Assembly: GCA_027306745.1 (NCBI GenBank)
Contig: DAHUZD010000046.1
Location: 1 to 6,959, forward strand
DNA: 6,959 nt
DNA from: Acidobacteriaceae bacterium
GTDB lineage: Bacteria > Acidobacteriota > Terriglobia > Terriglobales > Acidobacteriaceae
Direction: 5' to 3'
Shown: in pieces, positions 1 to 5,769 of the stretch
Numbering within the stretch: the stretch's first letter is position 1
Layout: the number at the start of each line of letters is the position of its first letter
Made by a program: the position numbers and the translations under genes
Notes under the pieces: generated by a model
The model's database searches: none
Seen by the model: only the letters and a program-made list of their open reading frames with translations
What the model was told of the DNA's origin: nothing

Positions 1-22
1 TTCCCACCCCCCGTCCAGTTTC

Positions 23-580
23 TCAGGCAATCTCTGGATACAACACCTCGGTAAAGCGCGGGTCGTCGGCCATATCCTGAAAGTCGGAATCATTGCGTGC
101 CTGCACGCGATTGTTGGCATTTAAGCGAATCGCTTCGCTTAGATGCTGGAGGCATTCTTCCACGCGTCCGGTCAGGCTCTCCAACACCGCCAAGCCGTAA
201 TAGGCAAAGTCCGCGGCGGGTCGCTCTTTCAGGATGGCGTTCAACTGCTCGCGGGCATCCTCATAAAAGCCAGTGTTGACCAAAGAAATGGCGTAGTCAT
301 AGCGCTCTTCCAAGTTGGCGAAGCTGCGACTCTTGCGCTCCATTTGTCGCGTGCAGGCGGCCAGATGGACGCGAATGCGCTCGGCCAGGTCGGCGGCATC
401 GGTTTTGAGCATGGCCTCAAATGCAGACCGCGCCTTGTCCACTTTGCCTTCCTGGAAGAACTTCATTGCGGCTTCATACTGATGCAGCAGTTGTGCCCGC
501 GCCGGGTCTGGGCCGGGCTTGCTGCGACCGGCCAATGTGCGTACTTTCTGAGCGTCTTTCTTGTCCCGAACATCTTTCAT
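23..580 (-). CDS. Small cytoplasmic tetratricopeptide-repeat (TPR) protein, 185 aa
   Basis: The protein is made largely of helical TPR hairpins, which normally serve as protein-protein contact surfaces; its partner is unknown. The first repeat is near residues 30-60, with the pattern Y-x2-A-x2-F-x2-G-x2-D-x-A. The second is near 91-121 (Y-x2-A...G-x-Y-x-D-A) and the third near 122-155. The C-terminal stretch 161-180, with ARNDSDF then DDPRF, is the ending typical of TPR domains. The N-terminus is Lys/Arg-rich, with no signal peptide or membrane segment, so a cytoplasmic location is inferred. I chose the ATG at 580 over the TTG at 634, which would add 18 residues, because AGAGAG lies 8 bases upstream of the ATG on the coding strand and the extension adds no recognisable domain. 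The gene is divergent from ispG. Family membership is clear; function is not. Confidence 0.82.
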   Translation of the reverse strand: MKDVRDKKDAQKVRTLAGRSKPGPDPARAQLLHQYEAAMKFFQEGKVDKARSAFEAMLKTDAADLAERIRVHLAACTRQMERKSRSFANLEERYDYAISLVNTGFYEDAREQLNAILKERPAADFAYYGLAVLESLTGRVEECLQHLSEAIRLNANNRVQARNDSDFQDMADDPRFTEVLYPEIA

Positions 581-658
581 AGATGCAGCTCTCTGGCCAT
601 CCTCAATGCAAAACCGCAACAATTTCTGCGGCAATCACAGCCCACGTAAACGTAACAG

Positions 659-682
659 GATTGCACGCAATCTGCAATGCAG
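659..682. repeat. Two abutting short dyads in the divergent TPR/ispG intergenic region
   Basis: GATTGC (659-664) and GCAATC (667-672) form an inverted repeat around a 2-base centre. Sharing base 672, CTGCA (672-676) and TGCAG (678-682) form a second one around a single A. Just to the left, ACGTAA occurs twice in tandem at 644-655. All of this sits between two divergent genes, where a regulator could act on both. The arms are only 5-6 bases, so chance is possible, and no regulator family is identified. Confidence 0.4.
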
Positions 683-693
683 CGGTTCCGCAT

Positions 694-721
694 CTGAAAA
701 AACTTTACCCGGAACTATACC
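694..721 (+). promoter_or_regulatory. Candidate sigma-70-like promoter for ispG
   Basis: CTGAAA (694-699) matches four of six bases of the -35 consensus TTGACA. After a 16-base spacer, TATACC (716-721) matches four of six of the -10 consensus TATAAT. Transcription would start near 728, giving a leader of about 114 bases before the ispG ATG. A second candidate, TTGCAT (737-742) with TATCTA (762-767), has a long 19-base spacer. No convincing promoter is visible for the divergent TPR gene. This is consensus matching by eye only. Confidence 0.3.
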
Positions 722-841
722 AGCGCACACAGTCTTTTGCATGTAGCCCCATCTGGAGCAGTATCTACGCTGCATCCATCCCCAGCTCAATCGCAGGAGC
801 ATCCGGTTCCCCCTCCGGTGCTAAACTGTGAGGGAACCGCT

Positions 842-2083
842 ATGCCCCAGATCATCCGCAGAAAAACCGCCACAGCCCTTGTCGGAGGCGTTCGCATTGG
901 CTCCGAAGCCCCCGTCGCCGTGCAGTCGATGACCAACACTGACACCGCCGATATTTCCGGCACCATCGAACAAGTTGCCGCGCTGCATCGTGCTGGCTCT
1001 GAGCTGGTGCGCGTCACGGTGAATAACGACGACGCAGCCAAAGCCGTGCCGCACATTGTTGAAGGTTTAGCCAAGCAGGGCGTGCATGTTCCGATCGTCG
1101 GCGACTTCCACTACAACGGGCATCTATTACTGAAAAAGTATCCAGCCTGCGCCCGCGCGCTGGCCAAATACCGCATCAATCCGGGCAACGTCTCCATTGG
1201 CCGCAAGGACGATGATAACTTCCGCACCATGATTGACTGTGCGGTAGAGAATCAAAAGCCGGTGCGCATCGGCGTCAACTGGGGTTCGCTCGATCAATCG
1301 CTGCTGACGCGCATGATGGATGAAAACTCCCGCCTGGCCGAGCCGCTGGACGCGCGCGATGTAACCATGGAGGCGATGGTGGTCAGCGCGCTGCAATCTG
1401 CCAAGATCGCCGAAGAGAGCGGCCTGCGCCACGACCAAATTATTTTGAGCGCCAAGGTCAGCGGCGTACGCGACCTGCTCGACGTTTACACCATGCTGGC
1501 GGCGCGTTGCGATTACCCGCTGCACCTAGGCCTGACCGAGGCCGGGCTAGGCATGAAGGGCATCGTGGCTTCGACAGCCGGTCTGGCCCCGTTGCTGCTG
1601 GCCGGCATTGGTGACACCATCCGCGTCAGCCTGACGCCCAAACCCGGCGGCGACCGCACGGAAGAGGTGCAGGTGGCCCAGCAGATTTTGCAATCGCTGA
1701 GCATTCGCAGCTTTACCCCGCAGGTGACCGCCTGCCCCGGCTGCGGCCGGACCACCAGCACATATTTTCAGGAGCTGGCGCAACAGATCCAAGGCTACCT
1801 GCGCGAGTCCATGCCGGAATGGCGCAAAAAATATCCGGGCGTTGAGGAGTTGAAGCTGGCCGTAATGGGCTGCGTGGTCAACGGCCCAGGCGAATCCAAG
1901 CACGCCAACATTGGCATCTCGCTGCCGGGCACGTTTGAGGAGCCGAAAGCTCCGGTTTACGTGGATGGCCGCCTGATGACCACGCTGCGCGGGGATCACA
2001 TTGTTGCCGAATTCAAAAAAATTCTCGACGAATACGTGGAGACGCGCTACGGCAAGTCTGCGGAGTTGGCAGGAGTCCAGTAA
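842..2083 (+). CDS. ispG: 4-hydroxy-3-methylbut-2-en-1-yl diphosphate synthase (IspG/GcpE)
   Basis: IspG is the iron-sulfur enzyme that converts methylerythritol cyclodiphosphate to HMBPP, the penultimate step of the MEP isoprenoid pathway, in the cytoplasm. The N-terminal half is the TIM-barrel domain, with the family opening around GGVRIG and [11 protein letters not shown] at residues 15-35. The C-terminal domain carries the 4Fe-4S ligands Cys298 and Cys301 (ACPGCGR) and Cys344 ([10 protein letters not shown]), with the conserved acid Glu351. These correspond to Cys270, Cys273, Cys305 and Glu312 of the E. coli enzyme. At 413 residues it is about 40 longer than the E. coli protein. It resembles the longer two-domain form found, for example, in beta-proteobacteria, and is far shorter than the plant/chlamydial three-domain form. 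The ATG at 842 is preceded by GAGGG at 830-834 with a 7-base spacer. An in-frame TTG at 737 would add 35 unconserved residues and is rejected. All catalytic residues are intact. Confidence 0.97.
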   Translation: MPQIIRRKTATALVGGVRIGSEAPVAVQSMTNTDTADISGTIEQVAALHRAGSELVRVTVNNDDAAKAVPHIVEGLAKQGVHVPIVGDFHYNGHLLLKKYPACARALAKYRINPGNVSIGRKDDDNFRTMIDCAVENQKPVRIGVNWGSLDQSLLTRMMDENSRLAEPLDARDVTMEAMVVSALQSAKIAEESGLRHDQIILSAKVSGVRDLLDVYTMLAARCDYPLHLGLTEAGLGMKGIVASTAGLAPLLLAGIGDTIRVSLTPKPGGDRTEEVQVAQQILQSLSIRSFTPQVTACPGCGRTTSTYFQELAQQIQGYLRESMPEWRKKYPGVEELKLAVMGCVVNGPGESKHANIGISLPGTFEEPKAPVYVDGRLMTTLRGDHIVAEFKKILDEYVETRYGKSAELAGVQ

Positions 2084-2102
2084 ATCTTCCGAGAACCGCC
2101 GG

Positions 2103-2603
2103 ATGCGCCGGCGGAGGTGGCTTCTTTCTCTGCTGCCCGTAGCAAGCCTGTGCGTGCCATCCCACGCGGCAGCCAGCCGCGCCTGCATCCAACCCGATCA
2201 GGCCCTGCAGCACGCAGGCAAAGAGGTGTGCGTGGCGGCGCATGTCTACCGGGTCGTCAACGCAGCACAGCAAACACGCTTCCTGGACGTATGCAGTCCG
2301 GAGACCCGCGATGCAGATTGCCACTTCTTCATCGTCAGCCTGCATCGGGATGCCAAGGATGTCGGCGATCTCTCCCCTTTGGTCAGCCAGGACATTCATA
2401 TCCACGGGCGCGTACATATTGTCGACGGACGTGCAGAGATTGTGCTGAGCCGCAGGCAGCAATTGCACGGCGGCAAGGAGAAATTCCACGCCAATCCTAA
2501 ACTGCTTCAAAATTTTGCAGCAGAAAATGGCGACACAGCTATTGTGAGCAAGAACGGAACGGGCGGCCAGCGCGGTGTGCACTTCCAGCATGGCGTGCGC
2601 TAA
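2103..2603 (+). CDS. Secreted small protein with OB-fold-like domain, 166 aa
   Basis: The N-terminus is a clear Sec signal peptide: RRRR at residues 2-5, a hydrophobic core at about 6-18, and an Ala-rich cleavage region near 20-24 (SHA-A). The mature part runs from a conserved-looking GKEVCVAAHV (39-48) through FLDVC (60-64), FFIVSL (75-80) and IHIHGRVHIVDGRAEIVL (98-115). This is the strand pattern G-x-x-V-x-V-x-G-x-V, F-L, then G-x-V-x2-x-G-x-x-EIVL of small secreted OB-fold domains related to nucleic-acid-binding or nuclease-associated modules. Four cysteines remain after cleavage (28, 43, 64, 73) and could form two disulfides in the periplasm. The C-terminal 45 residues have no recognised motif. 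The ATG at 2103 is 19 bases after the ispG stop, with only a weak GAGA-type binding site, so co-transcription with ispG is likely. The OB-fold assignment is by pattern and the ligand is unknown. Confidence 0.72.
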   Translation: MRRRRWLLSLLPVASLCVPSHAAASRACIQPDQALQHAGKEVCVAAHVYRVVNAAQQTRFLDVCSPETRDADCHFFIVSLHRDAKDVGDLSPLVSQDIHIHGRVHIVDGRAEIVLSRRQQLHGGKEKFHANPKLLQNFAAENGDTAIVSKNGTGGQRGVHFQHGVR

Positions 2604-2624
2604 AGCTAGCCAAAAGCCTCCGCT

Positions 2625-2639
2625 GAATTTACAAAATTC
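2625..2639. repeat. Short AT-rich dyad at the tail-to-tail junction
   Basis: GAATTT (2625-2630) and AAATTC (2634-2639) flank ACA, overlapping the last codons and stop of the LacI gene. The dyad lies just beyond the OB-fold gene's stop. The two convergent genes are separated by only 25 bases. The stem is AT-rich and lacks a proper T-tract, so it is at best a weak bidirectional terminator. Confidence 0.25.
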
Positions 2640-3678
2640 GCGCCGTCGATTCGCGCACGACCAGCTCTGGACGCAACACCTCTTCGCGCGGATACGGAGC
2701 CTTGGGATCGCGGATGCGGCGCAGCAGATGCTCCGAAGCCGCCTCGCCCATTTCGCGCAGTGGCTGACGTACAGTGGTCAGGCTGGGCGTATGGTAGGCC
2801 GCGCTCAGGATGTCGTCAAAGCCAAGCACGGAAACATCCTCTGGGCAGCGCAGGCCCGCATCCCGCAGGGCGCGGATGGCACCGATCGCCGTGGTGTCGT
2901 TGAAGCAGACCATCGCGGTAAAGTCCCGCGTTTTCGCCAGCAGGCCGCGCGCCACAGAGTATCCCATGTCGGGCGCCATCTCTGGCGACTCAAATTGCAT
3001 ACACAGTTCCTGATGCACGGGCAGACCCAGGCCGCGCGCCGCCTCCAGCAGGCCATCCCAACGCGCATTCACATCCTGGGTAAAGCTAGGCCCACGCATG
3101 AAGGCGATGCGGCGGTGGCCCAGATCATACAAGTGGCGCAGCCCCAACAGCGTGCCCTGCATGTGGTCCAGCACGATGTTGGTTACTCCTTCGCGATTCT
3201 GGTGGCCGGGCACAGCAACGACAGGCAGCGGAAAATCCTGCAACTGCGGCGTATTGATTAACAAAAGACCGTCAATCGCGCGCTTCATCAGCAGCCGCGG
3301 ATACTCCTCCATCCAGTCCCGCCTCCACAAGTGGCTGGCCAGCAGAAAAAAGTAGCCGGCTTGCACCAGTGGCTGCTCCACGCCCTTCATCACCAGCGGG
3401 AAATATCCTTCGCTTGGCTCAGGGATGATGATGCCCACGGTAAAGCTCTGTTTGGTGCGCAGCGAGCGGGCGAAAAAATTCGGCTGATAGTTGAGTTCCT
3501 TGGCCGCGGCCAAAACACGCTTGCGCGTCTGCTCGGAGATGGCCTTGCTGGCCGGTGCATTGTTGAGCACCAAGGAGATCGTCGCCGGAGAAAGCCCCAG
3601 GTATTCGGCCAGCGTTTTCAGTCGTACCGGGCGGTCTTGATTTTGATCTGGCTCACTGGCCTTGGACTTTCGCACCAT
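2629..3678 (-). CDS. LacI/GalR-family transcriptional regulator, 349 aa
   Basis: This is a full-length DNA-binding regulator of the LacI/GalR type. The helix-turn-helix is at residues 19-45 (RLKTLAEYLGLSPATISLVL). It is followed by the hinge at about 62-76, with the family pattern Y-x-P-N-x2-A-R-S-L; Leu73 should be the minor-groove leucine. The periplasmic-binding-protein-like effector domain runs from 80 to 349 and includes CFNDTTAIGA (258-267), VSVLGFDD (282-289) and PSLTTVRQP (298-306). The usual recognition-helix arginine of the A-T-V-S-R-V-L-N motif is leucine here (Leu36). I chose the ATG at 3678 because GGGGAG lies at 3690-3695 on the coding strand; a TTG at 3699 would add only 7 residues. 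No sugar transporter or catabolic gene is nearby, so the effector and targets cannot be named. It follows the zinc-ribbon gene by 27 bases on the same strand and is probably co-transcribed with it. Confidence 0.95.
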   Translation of the reverse strand: MVRKSKASEPDQNQDRPVRLKTLAEYLGLSPATISLVLNNAPASKAISEQTRKRVLAAAKELNYQPNFFARSLRTKQSFTVGIIIPEPSEGYFPLVMKGVEQPLVQAGYFFLLASHLWRRDWMEEYPRLLMKRAIDGLLLINTPQLQDFPLPVVAVPGHQNREGVTNIVLDHMQGTLLGLRHLYDLGHRRIAFMRGPSFTQDVNARWDGLLEAARGLGLPVHQELCMQFESPEMAPDMGYSVARGLLAKTRDFTAMVCFNDTTAIGAIRALRDAGLRCPEDVSVLGFDDILSAAYHTPSLTTVRQPLREMGEAASEHLLRRIRDPKAPYPREEVLRPELVVRESTARIL

Positions 3679-3705
3679 CCGATTTTCTTCTCCCCGCAAA
3701 GAAAT

Positions 3706-3897
3706 TCAGTAATAATCCGCACAACTCATGTAATAGCCGCAGCGAAGGCACACCAGCTTGCAGCGTCTGCTTTCCAGCCGTTCTGAACAGTTGGGGCAGC
3801 AGGTGCAGGGATGCACATCCAGCGGCATTTGCGTTGGCGCAACCGTCTGAGCCGGAGGCGCAGCCTGCCCCGGCTGGAAATGTGCTTTGGCCTGCAT
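3706..3897 (-). CDS. Eight-cysteine zinc-ribbon mini-protein, 63 aa
   Basis: The first 29 residues are rich in Pro, Gln and Ala and look disordered. The rest is a compact Cys-rich module with Cys at 31, 33, 34, 37, 46, 50, 53 and 59. The pairs C34-x2-C37 and C50-x2-C53-G fit a four-cysteine zinc ribbon. The tail CGYYMSCADYY is strikingly aromatic, and I recall similar tails in uncharacterised acidobacterial mini-proteins (memory, not a search). There is no signal peptide, so it is probably cytoplasmic. The ATG at 3897 has no Shine-Dalgarno. CATAAT lies 6 bases upstream on the coding strand, as expected for a leaderless message. The stop is 27 bases before the LacI regulator start. The dense, ordered cysteine spacing argues that the frame is real. 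Function is unknown; metal binding is inferred, and a nucleic-acid or protein adaptor role would be speculation. Confidence 0.82.
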   Translation of the reverse strand: MQAKAHFQPGQAAPPAQTVAPTQMPLDVHPCTCCPNCSERLESRRCKLVCLRCGYYMSCADYY

Positions 3898-3903
3898 AGG
3901 GGG

Positions 3904-3909
3904 ATTATG
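3904..3909 (-). promoter_or_regulatory. -10-like box directly before the zinc-ribbon ATG
   Basis: On the minus strand CATAAT (five of six bases of TATAAT) ends 6 bases before the A of the zinc-ribbon ATG. Transcription would then start at or next to the initiation codon. No convincing -35 is seen at the right distance, and the six bases between (CCCCCT) cannot act as a Shine-Dalgarno. Confidence 0.4.
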
Positions 3910-3933
3910 CGCTTTAGAAGCGGAAAAAGATAG

Positions 3934-3958
3934 AAAAATGAGTGGGGCCGTCCCGGCC
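3934..3958 (-). terminator. Candidate Rho-independent terminator after fabI
   Basis: Reading the minus strand, GGCCG and CGGCC (3958-3954 and 3950-3946) form a 5-bp GC stem with a 3-base loop. A T5 tract follows at 3938-3934 and more T-rich sequence at 3930-3923. The T-tract starts 7 bases after the stem, which is further than in a classical terminator. It lies 74 bases beyond the fabI stop and upstream of the zinc-ribbon promoter candidate, so it would separate the two units. Confidence 0.35.
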
Positions 3959-3962
3959 TCGG

Positions 3963-4018
3963 CAGGGCTGGAAATCAGGTTGCGCAGGGCTGAAAACGGC
4001 GCAGAGTTCCCAGCCCTG
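3963..4018. repeat. Nested direct and inverted repeats downstream of fabI
   Basis: CAGGGCTGG (3963-3971) has a perfect 9-base inverted partner CCAGCCCTG at 4010-4018. A second copy, CAGGGCTG, lies at 3985-3992; the two direct copies agree at 11 of 12 bases (3963-3974 against 3985-3996). The arm at 4011-4018 can therefore pair with either copy, giving two mutually exclusive stems starting 15 bases after the fabI stop on the fabI transcript. No T-tract follows either stem. It may be a 3'-end stabilising structure, part of the terminator region, or decayed repeat DNA. Confidence 0.5.
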
Positions 4019-4032
4019 GCGTGGAGCTTTCT

Positions 4033-4800
4033 TTAGAAACCAACGATGTTGTAGCCGCTATCAACGTAGAGCACTTCGCCGGTGACACCCGAGGCCAGAT
4101 CGGAGGCCAGAAATACGGCGGCGCTGCCCACCTCTGCCTGTTCCGTGTTGCGATGCAGCGGCGCGCGTTCTTCGTGATACTTCAGCATGTCGCCCAACGC
4201 GCCAATGCCGCGTGCGGCCAGCGTCTTGATCGGCCCAGCCGAGATGGCGTTGACGCGAATGTTGTGTCGGCCCAAATCGTGAGCCAGATAGCGCACCGTG
4301 GCCTCCAATGCGGCCTTGGCCACGCCCATCACCTTATAGTGCGGCACCACTTTTTCCGCGCCATAGTAGGTCATGGTCAGAATGCTGCCGCCTTCGGTCA
4401 TTAGCGGGGCCGCGGCGCGCGAAACGGCAATCAACGAGTAGACGCTAACGTCATGCGCGATGCGGAAACCTTCACGTGTGGTCTGTGAAAAGTCATTCTT
4501 CAGGTCCTCGGCAGGCGCATACGCCACGGAGTGTACCAGCACGTGCAGCTTGCCAAACCGCTCCTTCAACTGCGCAAAGAGCCGCTCAATCTCCGCATCC
4601 GAGGAGACATCGCATTGGAAGCTCTCGGCTCCCGGCAGGTCGGCCAGCAGGCTGTCCGCTTCCAGCTTCATGCGCTCGTTTTGATACGTGACGGCCAGCT
4701 TGCAGCCGGCTGCGTGCAGCTTTTGCGCAATAGCGAAGGCGATCGAGCGTTTGTTGGCCAATCCGAAAACGACGGCCACGCGATTTTCAAGGTGCAACAT
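4033..4800 (-). CDS. fabI: Enoyl-[acyl-carrier-protein] reductase (NADH), FabI type
   Basis: FabI reduces the trans-2-enoyl-ACP double bond in the last step of each round of type II fatty-acid elongation, in the cytoplasm. This 255-residue protein matches the family length. The nucleotide-binding start GLANKRSIAFAIA (13-25) is the FabI version of the Rossmann glycine motif. The active-site series is Tyr145, Tyr155 and Lys162, equivalent to E. coli Tyr146, Tyr156 and Lys163, inside LTMTYYGAEK and HYKVMGVAK. NAISAGPIKTLAA follows at about 183-195. The residue aligning with E. coli Gly93, a triclosan-contact position, is Ala93, as in the S. aureus enzyme. I chose the ATG at 4800 because GGAGGA sits at 4805-4810 with an optimal short spacer; the upstream TTG/ATG extension of 13 residues spans that site and is rejected. 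It lies 93 bases after murI on the same strand, so read-through is possible but an independent promoter is just as likely. Confidence 0.96.
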   Translation of the reverse strand: MLHLENRVAVVFGLANKRSIAFAIAQKLHAAGCKLAVTYQNERMKLEADSLLADLPGAESFQCDVSSDAEIERLFAQLKERFGKLHVLVHSVAYAPAEDLKNDFSQTTREGFRIAHDVSVYSLIAVSRAAAPLMTEGGSILTMTYYGAEKVVPHYKVMGVAKAALEATVRYLAHDLGRHNIRVNAISAGPIKTLAARGIGALGDMLKYHEERAPLHRNTEQAEVGSAAVFLASDLASGVTGEVLYVDSGYNIVGF

Positions 4801-4820
4801 AATTTCCTCCATGGACACAG

Positions 4821-4835
4821 GCCGGAAGCCCCGGC
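4821..4835 (-). other. Hairpin in the fabI 5' leader
   Basis: GCCGG and CCGGC (4821-4825 and 4831-4835) form a 5-bp GC stem with a 5-base loop, ending 10 bases before the fabI Shine-Dalgarno. No T-tract follows on the minus strand, so it does not look like a murI terminator. It could influence ribosome loading or be incidental in GC-rich DNA. Confidence 0.3.
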
Positions 4836-4893
4836 GCACGCCCGATTCGCGGCGAACCGCATAGCGTTCAAAAAAATGTGAAACTCCAGCATA

Positions 4894-5769
4894 TCAGCCG
4901 CCGATATCCATCAGCGTAACGGTGTGCATGGCCCGGCCCAGAAAGCGGCTGCCCAGGCGCTGGAATTTTTCAATCGAATCGGTTGCATAAAAATGGCACC
5001 GTGCGCCGACGGCCTCCTGCGCAGGCTCGTCCGCATCCGTCATTTGCGCAGCCGCAGCCAAAGCAATTCCCTGCTTTGGCATCAGACCGCGAGCAACCAA
5101 GTCCGCGCGCACATGCTCTGCCGTCGTCGCGGCCGAATCCAGAAAGCGCATGGCAACGGGCAGAGTGCGCGCCAACAATGGGCGCAGCAGCGGATAGTGC
5201 GTACAGCCGAGCAGCACCGTGTCTGGCTGCGAGTTGGCGGCCTGCGCCTGCCTCAACGCCTCGTCGAGATAAATGCGCAACACCTCGGCGGTCACAGGAT
5301 GCTCCGTCCATCCCTCTTCAATCAGCGGAACCAGCAACGGGCAGGCTTTTTCCAAAGCGCGCAGGCCATGCTGCGCACAGGCCTGGTCGTAGGCATGGAT
5401 TTGCACAGTGGCGTCGGTGGCCAGCACCAAAACGTCGCGGCTGCGGCTGGCGGCGGCGGCGCTGGCGGCTCCAGTTTCGATCACGCCCAGCACGGGGATG
5501 CGCACGGCGGCGCGGATCTCATCCAATGCCAGCGCGCTGGCCGTGTTGCAAGCGATGACCAGATACTCGATGCCCTGGTCCACGAGAAATTGCGCGCTCT
5601 CCACGGCATAGCGGGCAATGGTTGCGCGCGACTTGGAGCCATAGGGCAGGCGCGCCGTGTCGCCCACATAAAAAAATTCTGCTTGCGGCGCTTGCGGCAA
5701 CAGCTCGCGCAGCACGGTGAGGCCGCCAAAGCCGGAATCAAACACCCCGATGCGCAGCGCGGCGCTCAT
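4894..5769 (-). CDS. murI: Glutamate racemase (MurI)
   Basis: MurI interconverts L- and D-glutamate without a cofactor and supplies D-glutamate for the peptidoglycan stem peptide, in the cytoplasm. The family signatures are all present. GVFDSGFGG at residues 8-16 includes the catalytic-site Asp11, and YVGDTARLPYG is at 34-44. The first catalytic cysteine is Cys74 in ACNTASA, and the second is Cys189 with His191 in GCTHYP. A conserved Glu lies at 151/152. At 291 residues it is about 20 longer than typical members. The excess is an Ala-rich insertion near 233-256, before the final CHFYATD segment. The ATG at 5769 overlaps the upstream GerMN stop in an ATGA arrangement, with a G-rich tract 5 bases before it, so translational coupling is likely. 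Confidence 0.97.
   Translation of the reverse strand: MSAALRIGVFDSGFGGLTVLRELLPQAPQAEFFYVGDTARLPYGSKSRATIARYAVESAQFLVDQGIEYLVIACNTASALALDEIRAAVRIPVLGVIETGAASAAAASRSRDVLVLATDATVQIHAYDQACAQHGLRALEKACPLLVPLIEEGWTEHPVTAEVLRIYLDEALRQAQAANSQPDTVLLGCTHYPLLRPLLARTLPVAMRFLDSAATTAEHVRADLVARGLMPKQGIALAAAAQMTDADEPAQEAVGARCHFYATDSIEKFQRLGSRFLGRAMHTVTLMDIGG

Noticed and set aside
614..631. CCGCA/TGCGG hairpin before the TPR gene
   Set aside because: The 5-bp arms with an 8-base loop are common by chance in GC-rich DNA. There is no supporting context such as a T-tract or riboswitch-like conserved core.
737..841. 35-residue N-terminal extension of IspG from a TTG
   Set aside because: The extension is Pro/Ser/His-rich and not part of the IspG family start. 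The ATG at 842 has a well-placed GAGGG.
1547..2188. Minus-strand open frame opposite the 3' half of ispG
   Set aside because: It lies antisense to the iron-sulfur domain of IspG, has no recognisable motif and no plausible ribosome binding site.
4870..4907. Possible Rho-independent terminator after murI
   Set aside because: A 7-T tract (4876-4870, minus strand) follows the stop, but the only nearby dyad (ATATC/GATAT, 4891-4907) is AT-rich, straddles the stop codon and is 14 bases from the T-tract.
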